DNA from: Streptomyces albiflavescens
GTDB taxonomy: Bacteria; Actinomycetota; Actinomycetes; Streptomycetales; Streptomycetaceae
Direction: 5' to 3'
Length of the DNA stretch: 64,000 bases
NCBI RefSeq assembly: GCF_014645835.1
Contig: NZ_BMMM01000029.1
Coordinates: forward strand, 31,835-95,834
This document shows, piece after piece, positions 48,595-57,180 of the stretch. The position numbers were made by a program, and so were the translations under genes. The notes under the pieces are model-generated. The model was not told the DNA's origin, searched no databases, and was given only the letters and a program-made list of their open reading frames with translations. The number at the start of each line of letters is the position of its first letter. Position 1 is the stretch's first letter.

Positions 48595-49845
48595 ATGAGC
48601 ATCTTCAGCCAGTACGAGTCGAACGTGCGGTCCTACAGCAGGCGCTGGCCGGTCGTCTTCTCCCGCTCCAGCGGCAGCTACCTGTACACCGAGGAAGGCC
48701 GACGCTGGCTCGACTTCTTCGCCGGGGCCGGCTCGCTGAACTACGGGCACAACAATCCCGTGCTCAAGCGAGCGCTGCTGGACTACATCGGCAACGACGG
48801 CGTCACTCACGCGCTCGACATGTTCACCACCGCACGGCACAGCCTGCTCGAGGCCCTCGTCGAGGTCGTACTGCAGCCGCGGGGCATGGACCATAAGGTG
48901 ATCTTTCCGGGCCCGGGCGGCGCCAACGCCGTCGAGGCGGCCCTGAAGCTGGCCCGCACGGTCACCGGCCGCAGCGAGGTCGTGCACTTCACCAACTCCT
49001 TCCACGGAGCGACGCTCGGCGCGCTCGCGGTCACGGGCAATCCCTCGCACCGCCGCTCCGCCGGTATGCCGCTGACCGGCGCGACCCCCGTGCCGTTCGA
49101 CGGCCAGGACGGGGTCCCCCGCCCGGAACACCTGGCGCGGCTCCTGGCCAACCCGGGCAGCGGGCTGGACCGGCCGGCCGCGGTGATCGTGGAGACCGTC
49201 CAGGCCGAGGGCGGGGTGAACGTGGCGAGCACCGAGTGGCTGCGGGAGCTCGCGGACCTGTGCCGGGAGCACGAGATCCTGCTGATCGTCGACGACATCC
49301 AGGCCGGCTGCGGACGGACCGGCCCGTTCTTCAGCTTCGAGGACGCGGGCATCGTGCCGGACCTGATCTGCCTGTCGAAGTCGATCGGCGGATACGGGCT
49401 GCCGCTCGCGCTCACCCTGGTCCGGCCGGAGCTGGACGTGTGGCAGCCGGGCGCCCACAGCGGCACGTTCCGCGGCGTGAACCCGGCGTTCGTCACCGCG
49501 ACGGCAGCACTGCGCACCTACTGGCAGGACGACGCACTGGAGAAGTCGACGCGCGCCAGGGGCGAATGGATAGGAAACGCCCTGCAGGACATCGTCAACG
49601 CCCACCCCGACGCGGGCCTGTCCACCCGCGGCCGCGGCCTCATCCATGGTCTGGTGGTCGGCGCGGGCCTGGCGGACGCGGTGGCCGACGAGGCCTTCGC
49701 GCGGGGTCTGCTGGTGGAGACCGCCGGTCCGCGGGACGAAGTCGTCAAGCTGCTGCCGCCGTTGACGGCCTGCGACGCGGAACTGGCCGAGGGGCTCGCC
49801 ATCCTCGAGGCGTCCGTGCGTGAGGTGGTTGAACGGGCCGGATGA
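48595..49845 (+). CDS. Diaminobutyrate--2-oxoglutarate aminotransferase
   Basis: A 416-residue class III PLP aminotransferase of the EctB/PvdH type, which makes L-2,4-diaminobutyrate from aspartate semialdehyde with glutamate as donor. Visible: SLNYGHNNPVLKRALLDYI, PGPGGANAVEAALKLAR, VHFTNSFHGATLGALA, LIVDDIQAGCGRTG and the PLP lysine in CLSKSIGGYGLPLA. AGGAAGGGG precedes the ATG at 48595. The open frame further upstream is a shadow. No ectABC neighbours are present, and two A domains in the cluster have diamino-acid-type pockets, so Dab supply for the peptide is the clear role. Confidence 0.88.
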   Translation: MSIFSQYESNVRSYSRRWPVVFSRSSGSYLYTEEGRRWLDFFAGAGSLNYGHNNPVLKRALLDYIGNDGVTHALDMFTTARHSLLEALVEVVLQPRGMDHKVIFPGPGGANAVEAALKLARTVTGRSEVVHFTNSFHGATLGALAVTGNPSHRRSAGMPLTGATPVPFDGQDGVPRPEHLARLLANPGSGLDRPAAVIVETVQAEGGVNVASTEWLRELADLCREHEILLIVDDIQAGCGRTGPFFSFEDAGIVPDLICLSKSIGGYGLPLALTLVRPELDVWQPGAHSGTFRGVNPAFVTATAALRTYWQDDALEKSTRARGEWIGNALQDIVNAHPDAGLSTRGRGLIHGLVVGAGLADAVADEAFARGLLVETAGPRDEVVKLLPPLTACDAELAEGLAILEASVREVVERAG

Positions 49846-49971
49846 GCAGGATCATGAACGCTCCGACCATCAGTCGTCAGTGACCCGAGACAGGAATCCG
49901 CTTGTGACGTCGCAGAACATCGACCACGTTCGCGTCCCATCGCACGCCCCGACACAACGGAGAGCACGCTG

Positions 49972-51258
49972 ATGACGCAAGAAAAGGGCAACGGCAAGCG
50001 GCGCGTCCTGGCCGAAGCGCTGGCGCCGCTCTCCATCCGGGAGTTCCGCATCCTGTGGACCGGGCAGGCCGTGTCGGCCGCCGGCGGCGGGATGACCAAG
50101 GTGGCGCTGATCTTCGCCGTGCTGGCGGTGGACGGCTCGGTCACCGACATCGGGCTCGTGATGACCGCGCAGGTCCTGACGCAGGTCCTGTTCACACTGG
50201 CCGGCGGGGTGTGGGCGGACCGGCTGCGCCGCCAGTTCCTGATGCTGACGTCCGATCTGATCCGCGCAGCCACACAGCTGGGGCTGGCCGTTCTCCTGCT
50301 GTCCGATGCTGCCCAGGTGTGGCATCTGGCCGCCGGCGCGGCAGTCTTCGGCGGCGCCCAGGCGTTCTTCGGTCCGGCGTCCAGAGGCCTGATGGCAGAA
50401 ATCATGCCGCCGGAACAACTCCAGCGCGGCAACGCACTGATGTCCTTTTGCATCAGCGCCTCCACGGTACTGAGCCCGGCGCTGGCCGGCGTGGTGATCG
50501 CGTTGTGGGGCCCGGGACTGGTGCTGGCCCTGGATGCTGTCACGTTCGTCGTGAGCGCTGCGTCGCTGGCGATGCTGCGGCTCGCCCCTCGCACCACCCC
50601 CGCGCCCGAGACGTTCTGGCGTGACCTGGGCACCGGCTGGCGCGAGTTGTCCGTACGACGGTGGCTGTGGCTCAACATGATCGTGCACATGCTGCAGAAC
50701 CTGGCGGTCGCGGCGTATTACGTGCTCGGCCCCGCGATCGCGGACGCGTCGCTGGGCGGGCCGTCCGCCTGGGGCATCATCGTCTCGGGCTTCGCGGCCG
50801 GCGCCCTCACGGGCGGGTTCGTCGCACTGAAGCTGGAGCCGAGCAGGCCACTGATCGTCGGCAACCTCGCGCTGGCCCTGACCGCGCTGCCGCTGCTGGC
50901 ATTCGCGGTGCCGCTGCCGCTGTGGGCCGTGGTGGGCTCGGCGTTCCTCAGCGGCGCGGCCACTTTGTTCCTCGACGCCCTGTGGCAGGCCTCGATGCAG
51001 CAGTTGATTCCCGCGGAGGTGATGTCGCGGGTCGAGTCCTACGACTGGCTGATCTCCACGATCGCCGCGCCGCTCGGCCTCGCCCTGGTGGGCCCACTGG
51101 CCAACCAGACCGGTCAGGCCCAGACCCTGCTGATCGCCGCCGTGATGATCGTCATCCCGTGCAGCCTCACCCCGCTGGTGCCCGGCATCCGCGCGGTCCG
51201 GCGCAGTTCCGACGGCAAGATCACCGGCCCGGTACCGCAGCGGCCCGCCCACGTGTGA
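49972..51258 (+). CDS. MFS transporter, probable product exporter
   Basis: A 428-residue major facilitator with about 12 hydrophobic helices. FRILWTGQAVSAAGGGMTKV starts helix 1, the loop 2-3 signature reads GGVWADRLRRQFLM, and FFGPASRGLMAEIMPPEQL lies between helices 4 and 5. This is the EntS-like branch often used to export peptides and siderophores. It sits between the Dab aminotransferase and a thioesterase in one plus-strand operon, so export of the product, and self-protection, is the likely job. Confidence 0.85.
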   Translation: MTQEKGNGKRRVLAEALAPLSIREFRILWTGQAVSAAGGGMTKVALIFAVLAVDGSVTDIGLVMTAQVLTQVLFTLAGGVWADRLRRQFLMLTSDLIRAATQLGLAVLLLSDAAQVWHLAAGAAVFGGAQAFFGPASRGLMAEIMPPEQLQRGNALMSFCISASTVLSPALAGVVIALWGPGLVLALDAVTFVVSAASLAMLRLAPRTTPAPETFWRDLGTGWRELSVRRWLWLNMIVHMLQNLAVAAYYVLGPAIADASLGGPSAWGIIVSGFAAGALTGGFVALKLEPSRPLIVGNLALALTALPLLAFAVPLPLWAVVGSAFLSGAATLFLDALWQASMQQLIPAEVMSRVESYDWLISTIAAPLGLALVGPLANQTGQAQTLLIAAVMIVIPCSLTPLVPGIRAVRRSSDGKITGPVPQRPAHV

Positions 51259-51276
51259 GACGACGAACGAGGAGCC

Positions 51277-52035
51277 ATGACCAAGGGACAGGGTGGGTGG
51301 ATCCGCCGGTACCGGGCGGCGCCCGAGGCGGGGGTGCAAGTGGTGTGCCTCCCGCATGCCGGCGGATCCGCAACCTACTTCCGGCCGATGGCGATGGCGC
51401 TGTCCCCCACGGCCGAGGTGTTGGCCGTGCAGTATCCCGGCCGGATGGACCGCGTCGACGAACCGTACGCCGGCGACTTCGAGGAGCTGACCGAGCGCAC
51501 GTTCGCCGCGGTGCGTCGCGAAGTGGACAGGCCAATGGCGCTGTTCGGGCACAGCATGGGCGCGCTGCTGGCGTTCCAGGTGGCCAAGCGTCTGGAGGCT
51601 GAAGGAGTCCTACCGCTGGCGCTGTTCGCGTCGGGAGCGCAGCCACCTGGTCGGTCGCTCACCCGGCACACACACCCACCGACCGACGAGGAACTGATCG
51701 CGGACCTCGCCACGCTGGGCGGCACCGACGAGCGGCTGCTGGACCACCCGGACATGCGCGTGCTGGTGCTGTCCGCGCTGCGCGCGGACTACCGGATCCT
51801 GGAGTCCTGCCGGCGCGACGACGCCGCGCTGGCGTGCCCGGTGGTGTCGCTGACCGGTGACAACGACCCCGTTGTCTCGGTCGATGACGCGGCCGCATGG
51901 GCGAACCACACCGCCGACCGGTTCGACCTGCACGTCTTTCCCGGTAAGCACTTCTACCTCGACGACCACTGGGCCGGTGTGAGCACGGTGGTCACGAAAC
52001 ATCTCGGGGCGCACGAGCCGACCCGGATGGGGTGA
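51277..52035 (+). CDS. Type II thioesterase, standard Ser type
   Basis: A 252-residue editing thioesterase: VCLPHAGGSATYFRPMA, nucleophile Ser93 in LFGHSMGALLAFQ, Asp in TGDNDPVVS and His in FPGKHFYLDDH. All triad residues are standard, unlike the Cys-type paralogue at 22.8 kb. It should unblock carrier proteins carrying wrong acyl groups. It follows the MFS gene by 18 bases, and its stop codon begins a 28-bp terminator hairpin. Confidence 0.92.
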   Translation: MTKGQGGWIRRYRAAPEAGVQVVCLPHAGGSATYFRPMAMALSPTAEVLAVQYPGRMDRVDEPYAGDFEELTERTFAAVRREVDRPMALFGHSMGALLAFQVAKRLEAEGVLPLALFASGAQPPGRSLTRHTHPPTDEELIADLATLGGTDERLLDHPDMRVLVLSALRADYRILESCRRDDAALACPVVSLTGDNDPVVSVDDAAAWANHTADRFDLHVFPGKHFYLDDHWAGVSTVVTKHLGAHEPTRMG

Positions 52036-52093
52036 CACAGCGCGAAGCACCCCCTTGCCCGCGTCGCGGGCAAGGGGGTGCTTCGCGCTGTGT
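52035..52093. terminator. 28-bp perfect hairpin between convergent operons
   Basis: Arms 52035-52062 and 52066-52093 are perfectly complementary with a three-base loop (GTC). The hairpin begins at the last base of the thioesterase stop and faces the end of the KAS III-like gene 28 bases on. It is a strong bidirectional terminator without a T-tract, as is common in streptomycetes. Confidence 0.9.
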
Positions 52094-52121
52094 GATGCCG
52101 CAGGTGGCGACTACCTGGCCT

Positions 52122-53120
52122 TTAGTCACCGACCTGCCATGAGGGCTTGGTCAGGATCTCCAGCACAGCGCAGCCGAAGGAGAACCCGGTGGAGTCACCC
52201 AGCATGACGACCCGGTCCCCCGCCTCCACGGCCCCCGTCTCCAGCAGGTGGGTGAGCCCGACGAACGAGTCACCCCCGCTGATGAAATGGCCGACCGTGC
52301 GTCCCAGGCCCCAGGTCGTGCGCTCGTCCTCGATCCCGAACTCGGCGCAGAAATCTCTGTCGACCAGGAACCGCCCGGAGTACGGCAAGAGCCAGTGCCG
52401 GATGTCGCCGGCTTCGACCCCGGCGTCGGCGAGCGCGGCGCGTACGCAGTCACGTCTGGCCTCGGTCATCGTCCGCATCATCGACATGACCCGCTTGCGC
52501 TGGGCCTGGCGGTACTCCTGGCGGTCTGCGAACCGACCGGGGTCGAGTGCGGTCAGCCCGCTGAATCTGCCGTCGCCGACGATCTCGGTGGCGAGGAGCC
52601 GCGCGACGCCGTCCCCACGGCCCAGCACCATGGCGGTCGCCCCGTCGCCGGGCACGCCGCCCTGGTCTTCGCGGTAACGGTCGCACTCCCGCGCGTACTT
52701 GTCCGCCGAGGTCAGCACGGCCGCACCGCCGGCGGACACGTACATCGCGCCGACCTCCAGCGCCGCGAGCGCGCCGTTGCAGCCCTGCCGCAGCCCGAAG
52801 GCCCGAGCCCGGCCGTCGTGGGCCATGCCCTGGACGTAGGAGGCCGGCTCGGAGATGCCCTCCGGGCCCTGTTCGTCCACGTAGGCGTGGACGAACAGGG
52901 CGATGTCGGCCGGGTCGACGGCGGACCGGGCGATCGCGACGCGCGCGGCGTCGACGGCCATGTCGGCCGCGCATATCGGGCCCGCGACCGCGATCGACTC
53001 GTAGCCGTGTGCTTCACGGACGGCCGGGTCGTACCGGCCGGCCGCCACCGCGGCCTCGACTGGCTCCCGGTCTCCCAGAACCACTGCACAGGACCGGACG
53101 TACACATCGCCCCAACGCAC
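52122..53120 (-). CDS. KAS III-like acyltransferase with altered triad
   Basis: A 332-residue thiolase-fold protein of the FabH (KAS III) family. The nucleophile is Cys114 in GLRQGCNGALAALEVGAMYV. The usual PHQAN histidine and asparagine motif reads LLPYSGRF, and the usual GNTS asparagine lies at GHFISGGDS, so Cys is kept but the His is Tyr and the Asn is His. This argues for an acyl-transfer role, such as esterification or amide formation, rather than decarboxylative condensation. The GTG at 53120 has GGAGG seven bases upstream. The longer frame is not needed. It stands alone, convergent with the exporter operon and divergent from the piperazate operon. Confidence 0.82.
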   Translation of the reverse strand: MRWGDVYVRSCAVVLGDREPVEAAVAAGRYDPAVREAHGYESIAVAGPICAADMAVDAARVAIARSAVDPADIALFVHAYVDEQGPEGISEPASYVQGMAHDGRARAFGLRQGCNGALAALEVGAMYVSAGGAAVLTSADKYARECDRYREDQGGVPGDGATAMVLGRGDGVARLLATEIVGDGRFSGLTALDPGRFADRQEYRQAQRKRVMSMMRTMTEARRDCVRAALADAGVEAGDIRHWLLPYSGRFLVDRDFCAEFGIEDERTTWGLGRTVGHFISGGDSFVGLTHLLETGAVEAGDRVVMLGDSTGFSFGCAVLEILTKPSWQVGD

Positions 53121-53435
53121 GCGACAACCTCCAAGAGCAGTACGGGTGTTGAGAGTGAGCAAGCCCGACCGTAACGATCTCCGCTCAGGTCCGGCAACGC
53201 TCATGCCCCGTGGCTGCGCGTGCGACCCAAGCGGGCCCGGCGCGCCTGGTCACCTTGCCTCCGGTCAGCTGTCCGACCTCGTCTTTGGGGTGTTCACGCT
53301 CCCCCTTTGCGCACCTTCACCGAGCGGCGACGCTGTGGATACGATCCCGCGACGAACCAGGCTGCACCGGACGGGAGTTGATGGCACTCCGTCCTGTGTG
53401 GTGTTCGAAGCACCTGGGCTGAGAGGAGCACCACC
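53121..53435. other. Divergent intergenic region
   Basis: This 315-base interval lies between the KAS III-like gene (minus) and the N-hydroxylase operon (plus). It should hold both promoters. I see no convincing -35/-10 pair, no long palindrome and no small gene. A GAGAGGAG ribosome-binding site lies at the downstream edge. Confidence 0.5.
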
Positions 53436-54713
53436 GTGACAGCAGCCACGCTGCCGAACGTCGATACCGTGGAAGTCGCGGGGGTCGGGTTCGGGCCCGC
53501 CAACCTCGCCCTGGCGATCGCCCTCCAGGAGTCCGACACACCGGTCACCATGGCCTTCCATGAGCGGCAGGCGAGCTTCGGCTGGCACACCGGCATGCTG
53601 ATCGAGGGCGCCACCATGCAGGTCTCCTTTCTCAAGGACCTCGCGACGATGCGCAACCCCGGCAGCCGCTACACGTTCCTTGCCTACCTGCACGCCCAGG
53701 GCAGGATGCCGGCGTTCATCAACAGCAAGATGCTCTACCCGTACCGGATCGAGTTCCACGACTATCTCGGCTGGTCCGCGGCGCAGTTCGCTCCACATGT
53801 CTCCTACGACTCGACGGTCGTGGGCATCCGCCCGGTCCAGGGCGCGGACGCTCACGTCGACCTCCTCGAGATCGTCACGCAGGCCATGGACGGCAGCCGG
53901 CACGTCCAGCGGGCACGCAACATCGTGCTCGGCACGGGGATGACACCCAACCTGCCGCCGGGCGTCACCCCTTCGGCGCGGATCCGGCACAGCTCGCAGC
54001 TGCTCACGAGTGACGTCGACACACCACGCCACGGGCGGTTCCTGGTCGTGGGAGCCGGGCAGAGCGCGGCCGAGTGCGCCGACTACCTCCACCGCACCTA
54101 CGGCGACGCTGCGGTGCACACCGTCCACTCGCGCTACGGCTACAGCGTCGCCGACGACAGCCCCTTCGCCAACGGCATTTTCGACCCGGCCGCCGTCGAC
54201 GACTTCTACCGCGCGCCGGACCAGACCAAGGAAGCGCTGCTCACGTACCACCGCAACACCAACTACGCCGTGGTCGACCTGGACTTGAGCCAGGAGCTGT
54301 ACCGGCGGGTCTACCTCGAGGAGGTGCAGGGCCACCCACGGCTGCACGTCCATCGCACCTCGCGGGTGCGCTCCTGCACGGAGAGGGCCGACGGCGTGCA
54401 GGTGGAGGTGGAGTCGCTGATCACCGGTGAGGTGACACGGCTCGTCGTGGACGGCGTCGTCTACGCCACCGGCTACCGCCCCGACGATCCGCTGCCGCTG
54501 CTCGGCGACCTGGCCGACGAGTGCAAGAAGGACGAGCGGGGCGGCCTGTACGTGGACCGCGACTACCGTGTCCACACCTCGGACGCGCTGCGCTGCGGCA
54601 TCTATCTGCACGGCGCCGGCGCCGAGAACAGCCACGGCCTGAGCGCGGGGCTCCTTTCCAACACCGCCGTCCGCGCGGGTGAGATCGCGCATTCGATACT
54701 CCGTCACATCTGA
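53436..54713 (+). CDS. Ornithine N5-hydroxylase-like flavoenzyme (KtzI-like)
   Basis: A 425-residue N-hydroxylating flavin monooxygenase: FAD site VAGVGFGPANLALAIALQES, MQVSFLKDLATMRNPGSRYT (ornithine-binding lysine region), NADPH site FLVVGAGQSAAECADYLHR, VVYATGYRPDDPLP and C-terminal NSHGLSAGLLSN. These fit ornithine hydroxylases of the PvdA/KtzI type well. Fourteen bases downstream begins a piperazate-synthase-like gene, the enzyme that cyclises N5-hydroxyornithine to piperazate, so this should make that precursor. The GTG follows GAGAGGAG. Hydroxamate siderophore supply is the alternative, but no further siderophore genes are seen. Confidence 0.9.
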   Translation: MTAATLPNVDTVEVAGVGFGPANLALAIALQESDTPVTMAFHERQASFGWHTGMLIEGATMQVSFLKDLATMRNPGSRYTFLAYLHAQGRMPAFINSKMLYPYRIEFHDYLGWSAAQFAPHVSYDSTVVGIRPVQGADAHVDLLEIVTQAMDGSRHVQRARNIVLGTGMTPNLPPGVTPSARIRHSSQLLTSDVDTPRHGRFLVVGAGQSAAECADYLHRTYGDAAVHTVHSRYGYSVADDSPFANGIFDPAAVDDFYRAPDQTKEALLTYHRNTNYAVVDLDLSQELYRRVYLEEVQGHPRLHVHRTSRVRSCTERADGVQVEVESLITGEVTRLVVDGVVYATGYRPDDPLPLLGDLADECKKDERGGLYVDRDYRVHTSDALRCGIYLHGAGAENSHGLSAGLLSNTAVRAGEIAHSILRHI

Positions 54714-54727
54714 TCCGGAGAGACACA

Positions 54728-56920
54728 GTGTTCGTTCCCCCGATCTACCGGGTCACCGATCCCGGTCAGCTGCACGACATCATCCGGCACCACCCGATGG
54801 CCATGCTGGTGAGCAACGGGCCCACCACGCCGTACACGACTCTCCTGCCGATCATCCACCCCCCGGGCGCCGAGGATTGCGAGGAGCCCGAGGCGTTCGA
54901 CGGCTTCTCTCTCCTTGGCCACCTCAACCGGGCCAACCCGCACTGGCGGGCGCTGGCCGGCGGAGGCCCCGCGCGCCTCGTCCTGACCGGCCCGAGCAGC
55001 TATGTCACCCCGGCCCTGTACGACACCCCGGTGGCCGCGCCCACCTGGAACTTCGTCACGGCCGAGCTGACCGGTGATCTGGTGCCGCTGCCCGAGGGCG
55101 AGGAGACCCTGGAGGTCGTGCGGCGCACGGCCGAGCTGTTCGAGCAGCGGTTCGGCAAGGGCTGGGAGGCCGGTGGGTCGGTCGACTACTTCCGCAGCAT
55201 CGTGAGCGGGGTCGGCGCCTTTCGGTTCGAGGTGACGTCCGGGCAGGCGATGTTCAAGCTCAGCCAGGAGAAGAGTCCCGCGGTCCGCGACCGGGTCGCC
55301 ACGAGCATGCTCGACGACGGTGACGGAACCCGTCGCGCGCTGGGAGTCCACATGTGCCGCATGGCGCGGGCGGAGACGACGCGGCGCCCCACGCTGTGGG
55401 GTGGCAGCGCGGAGCCGGAATGCCTGCTGGACGGGCTGGCCCGCACCGTGGCGGAGCGGCCCGACGAGCTCGCCCTGGTCGACGGGGAGACCCGGCTGAC
55501 CTACGCGCAGCTGTGGGCGTGGGTCGCCGAACTCGCCACGGCGCTCACCCGCCACGGCATCGAACCCGGCAGCCGGGTCGCGGTGACCGGCGGACGCGGC
55601 GCGCGCACCGTCGCGGCCCTGCTCGCCACCATCGCCGTCGGCGCCACCTACGTACCGCTGGACGCGTCGTATCCGGTGAACCGGCTCACGTTCATGCTGC
55701 AGGACAGCGGCGCGAGCGTCCTGCTGCACGACGGGCCCCGGCCGACGATCGCCGACCAGGTGGCGACCCTCGCCATCGAGGACCCCTCCGGCGCCGAAGC
55801 CGGCGACTTCCGGCCGGTCGCCTGCCGGCCGGACCTGCCGGTGTACGTCATCTACACCTCTGGGTCGACCGGCCTGCCCAAGGGCGTGACGATCCAGCAC
55901 AGTTGCCTGGACAACATGGTGACCTGGCAGCGCACCGACTCCGTCCGGCCCGACCTGCGGACCGCGCAGTTCGCGCCCCTGAACTTCGACGTGAGCTTCC
56001 AGGAGATCCTGGGCACCCTGTGCGGCGGCGGCACCCTGGTCATCGCCCCCGAGGCGCTGCGGCGCGACCCGTTCACCTTCCTGACCTGGCTCGCCGACCA
56101 CCGTATCGAGCGCCTGTTCCTGCCCTACGTCGCCCTTCACATGCTGGCCGTGGCGGCGTCGGCGCAGGACGGCGACCTGGGCCTGTCCCTGCTGGAGGTG
56201 AACACGGCGGGCGAGCAGCTGCTGTGCACGCCGCCGATCCGGGCATTGTTCGAGGCCCTGCCCCAGGCCCGGCTCGGCAACCACTACGGACAGAGCGAGT
56301 CCGCGATGGTCAGCTCGTACGTACTGCCCGCCGACCCCGCCGCCTGGCCGTTGCTGCCGCCCATAGGCCGGCCGCTGCCGGGCTGTGAGCTGCTGGTGGA
56401 CCCCACCGACCCGCAGGACCCGACGACCGGCGAACTGCTCGTCGCCGGCGCTCCGGTCTCCCTGGGCTACCTCGGCCGGCCGGAGCTGAACGCCGAGCGC
56501 TTCGTCACCGTCGAACGCACCCCGCACGGACACACCAAGGCCTTCCGCACCGGCGACCTGGTGCGGGTCGAGGACGGCCTCGTGTACTTTCTCAGCCGCC
56601 TCGACCACGACGTCAAGATCCGCGGCATCCGGGTCAACCTGCTGGAGATCGAGGCTTGTCTGATGCAGCAGCCGGGCGTCGCCTCCGCGGTCTGTGTGGC
56701 CCTGGAGCCGGTCCCCGGCTCGCGTCAGCTCCGCGCCGCCGTCACCCTGCATCCGAACGTGACGGAGCCCGACGACCTTCGCGCGGCGCTGGCCGAGCTG
56801 CTGCCCGCAGCGTCGGTGCCCGCTTCGGTGACCGTGCTGCCCGGGCTGCCGCGGACCCCGAGCGGCAAGATCGACCGCGACTCGGTCGCGGAGTCCCTGA
56901 CGACCGGCGGCAACCGATGA
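54728..56920 (+). CDS. Piperazate synthase-like (PaiB fold)-adenylation fusion
   Basis: A 730-residue fusion. Residues 1-215 have the PaiB-like split-barrel fold (FVPPIYRVTDPGQLHDIIRH, LLGHLNRANPHWRALAGG, IVSGVGAFRFEVTSGQAMFK), the fold of the heme enzyme KtzT, which closes the N-N bond of piperazate. Residues ~235-725 form an adenylation domain (VYVIYTSGSTGLPKG, FRTGDLVRV, lysine in TPSGKIDRDS). By-eye pocket: D-V-Q-Y-N-A-H-M-V, close to proline-type pockets and sensible for piperazate. An N-hydroxylase precedes it and a free PCP overlaps its end. It thus likely makes and activates piperazate in one protein. PaiB-like proteins are often labelled transcription regulators, which does not fit here. 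Confidence 0.83.
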   Translation: MFVPPIYRVTDPGQLHDIIRHHPMAMLVSNGPTTPYTTLLPIIHPPGAEDCEEPEAFDGFSLLGHLNRANPHWRALAGGGPARLVLTGPSSYVTPALYDTPVAAPTWNFVTAELTGDLVPLPEGEETLEVVRRTAELFEQRFGKGWEAGGSVDYFRSIVSGVGAFRFEVTSGQAMFKLSQEKSPAVRDRVATSMLDDGDGTRRALGVHMCRMARAETTRRPTLWGGSAEPECLLDGLARTVAERPDELALVDGETRLTYAQLWAWVAELATALTRHGIEPGSRVAVTGGRGARTVAALLATIAVGATYVPLDASYPVNRLTFMLQDSGASVLLHDGPRPTIADQVATLAIEDPSGAEAGDFRPVACRPDLPVYVIYTSGSTGLPKGVTIQHSCLDNMVTWQRTDSVRPDLRTAQFAPLNFDVSFQEILGTLCGGGTLVIAPEALRRDPFTFLTWLADHRIERLFLPYVALHMLAVAASAQDGDLGLSLLEVNTAGEQLLCTPPIRALFEALPQARLGNHYGQSESAMVSSYVLPADPAAWPLLPPIGRPLPGCELLVDPTDPQDPTTGELLVAGAPVSLGYLGRPELNAERFVTVERTPHGHTKAFRTGDLVRVEDGLVYFLSRLDHDVKIRGIRVNLLEIEACLMQQPGVASAVCVALEPVPGSRQLRAAVTLHPNVTEPDDLRAALAELLPAASVPASVTVLPGLPRTPSGKIDRDSVAESLTTGGNR

Positions 56921-57180
56921 CGACCGAACCGACCACGGGCGAGGCCACCGAGACGTACCGGCGGCGCATCGCCGAAATCTGGTCGGCCGCGCTGGGCACC
57001 CCGGTCACCGATGCCGACCACCACTTCTTCGCGGGCGGCGGCGACTCCTTCCAAGCCGCGCTCGCGACCGCGACGACACGCCGCGAGTGGGGGCTGGAGA
57101 TCACCGTTCAACTCCTCATCGACCACCCGGTGTTGGCGGACTTTTCGGAGCGGGTGGCGCGGTTCGTGGACGAGCGATGA
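56917..57180 (+). CDS. Free-standing carrier protein for the fused A domain
   Basis: An 87-residue PCP with FFAGGGDSFQAALA carrying the phosphopantetheine Ser. The ATG overlaps the fusion gene stop (ATGA), and its stop overlaps the next NRPS start in the same way. It should be loaded by the PaiB-A fusion protein just upstream, holding piperazate for transfer to a C domain elsewhere. Confidence 0.9.
   Translation: MTTEPTTGEATETYRRRIAEIWSAALGTPVTDADHHFFAGGGDSFQAALATATTRREWGLEITVQLLIDHPVLADFSERVARFVDER

Noticed and set aside
48595..49845. Ectoine biosynthesis (EctB)
   Set aside because: No ectA, ectC or ectD neighbours. The aminotransferase sits among NRPS genes with diamino-acid-type A pockets.
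54728..55370. PaiB-like N-terminal domain read as an FMN-binding transcription regulator
   Set aside because: It is fused to an adenylation domain and follows an ornithine-type N-hydroxylase, so the piperazate synthase reading fits far better than regulation.
53436..57180. Hydroxamate siderophore cluster
   Set aside because: No iron-box palindrome, siderophore receptor, reductase or acyl-CoA N-acyltransferase is visible. The N-hydroxylase is explained by piperazate.
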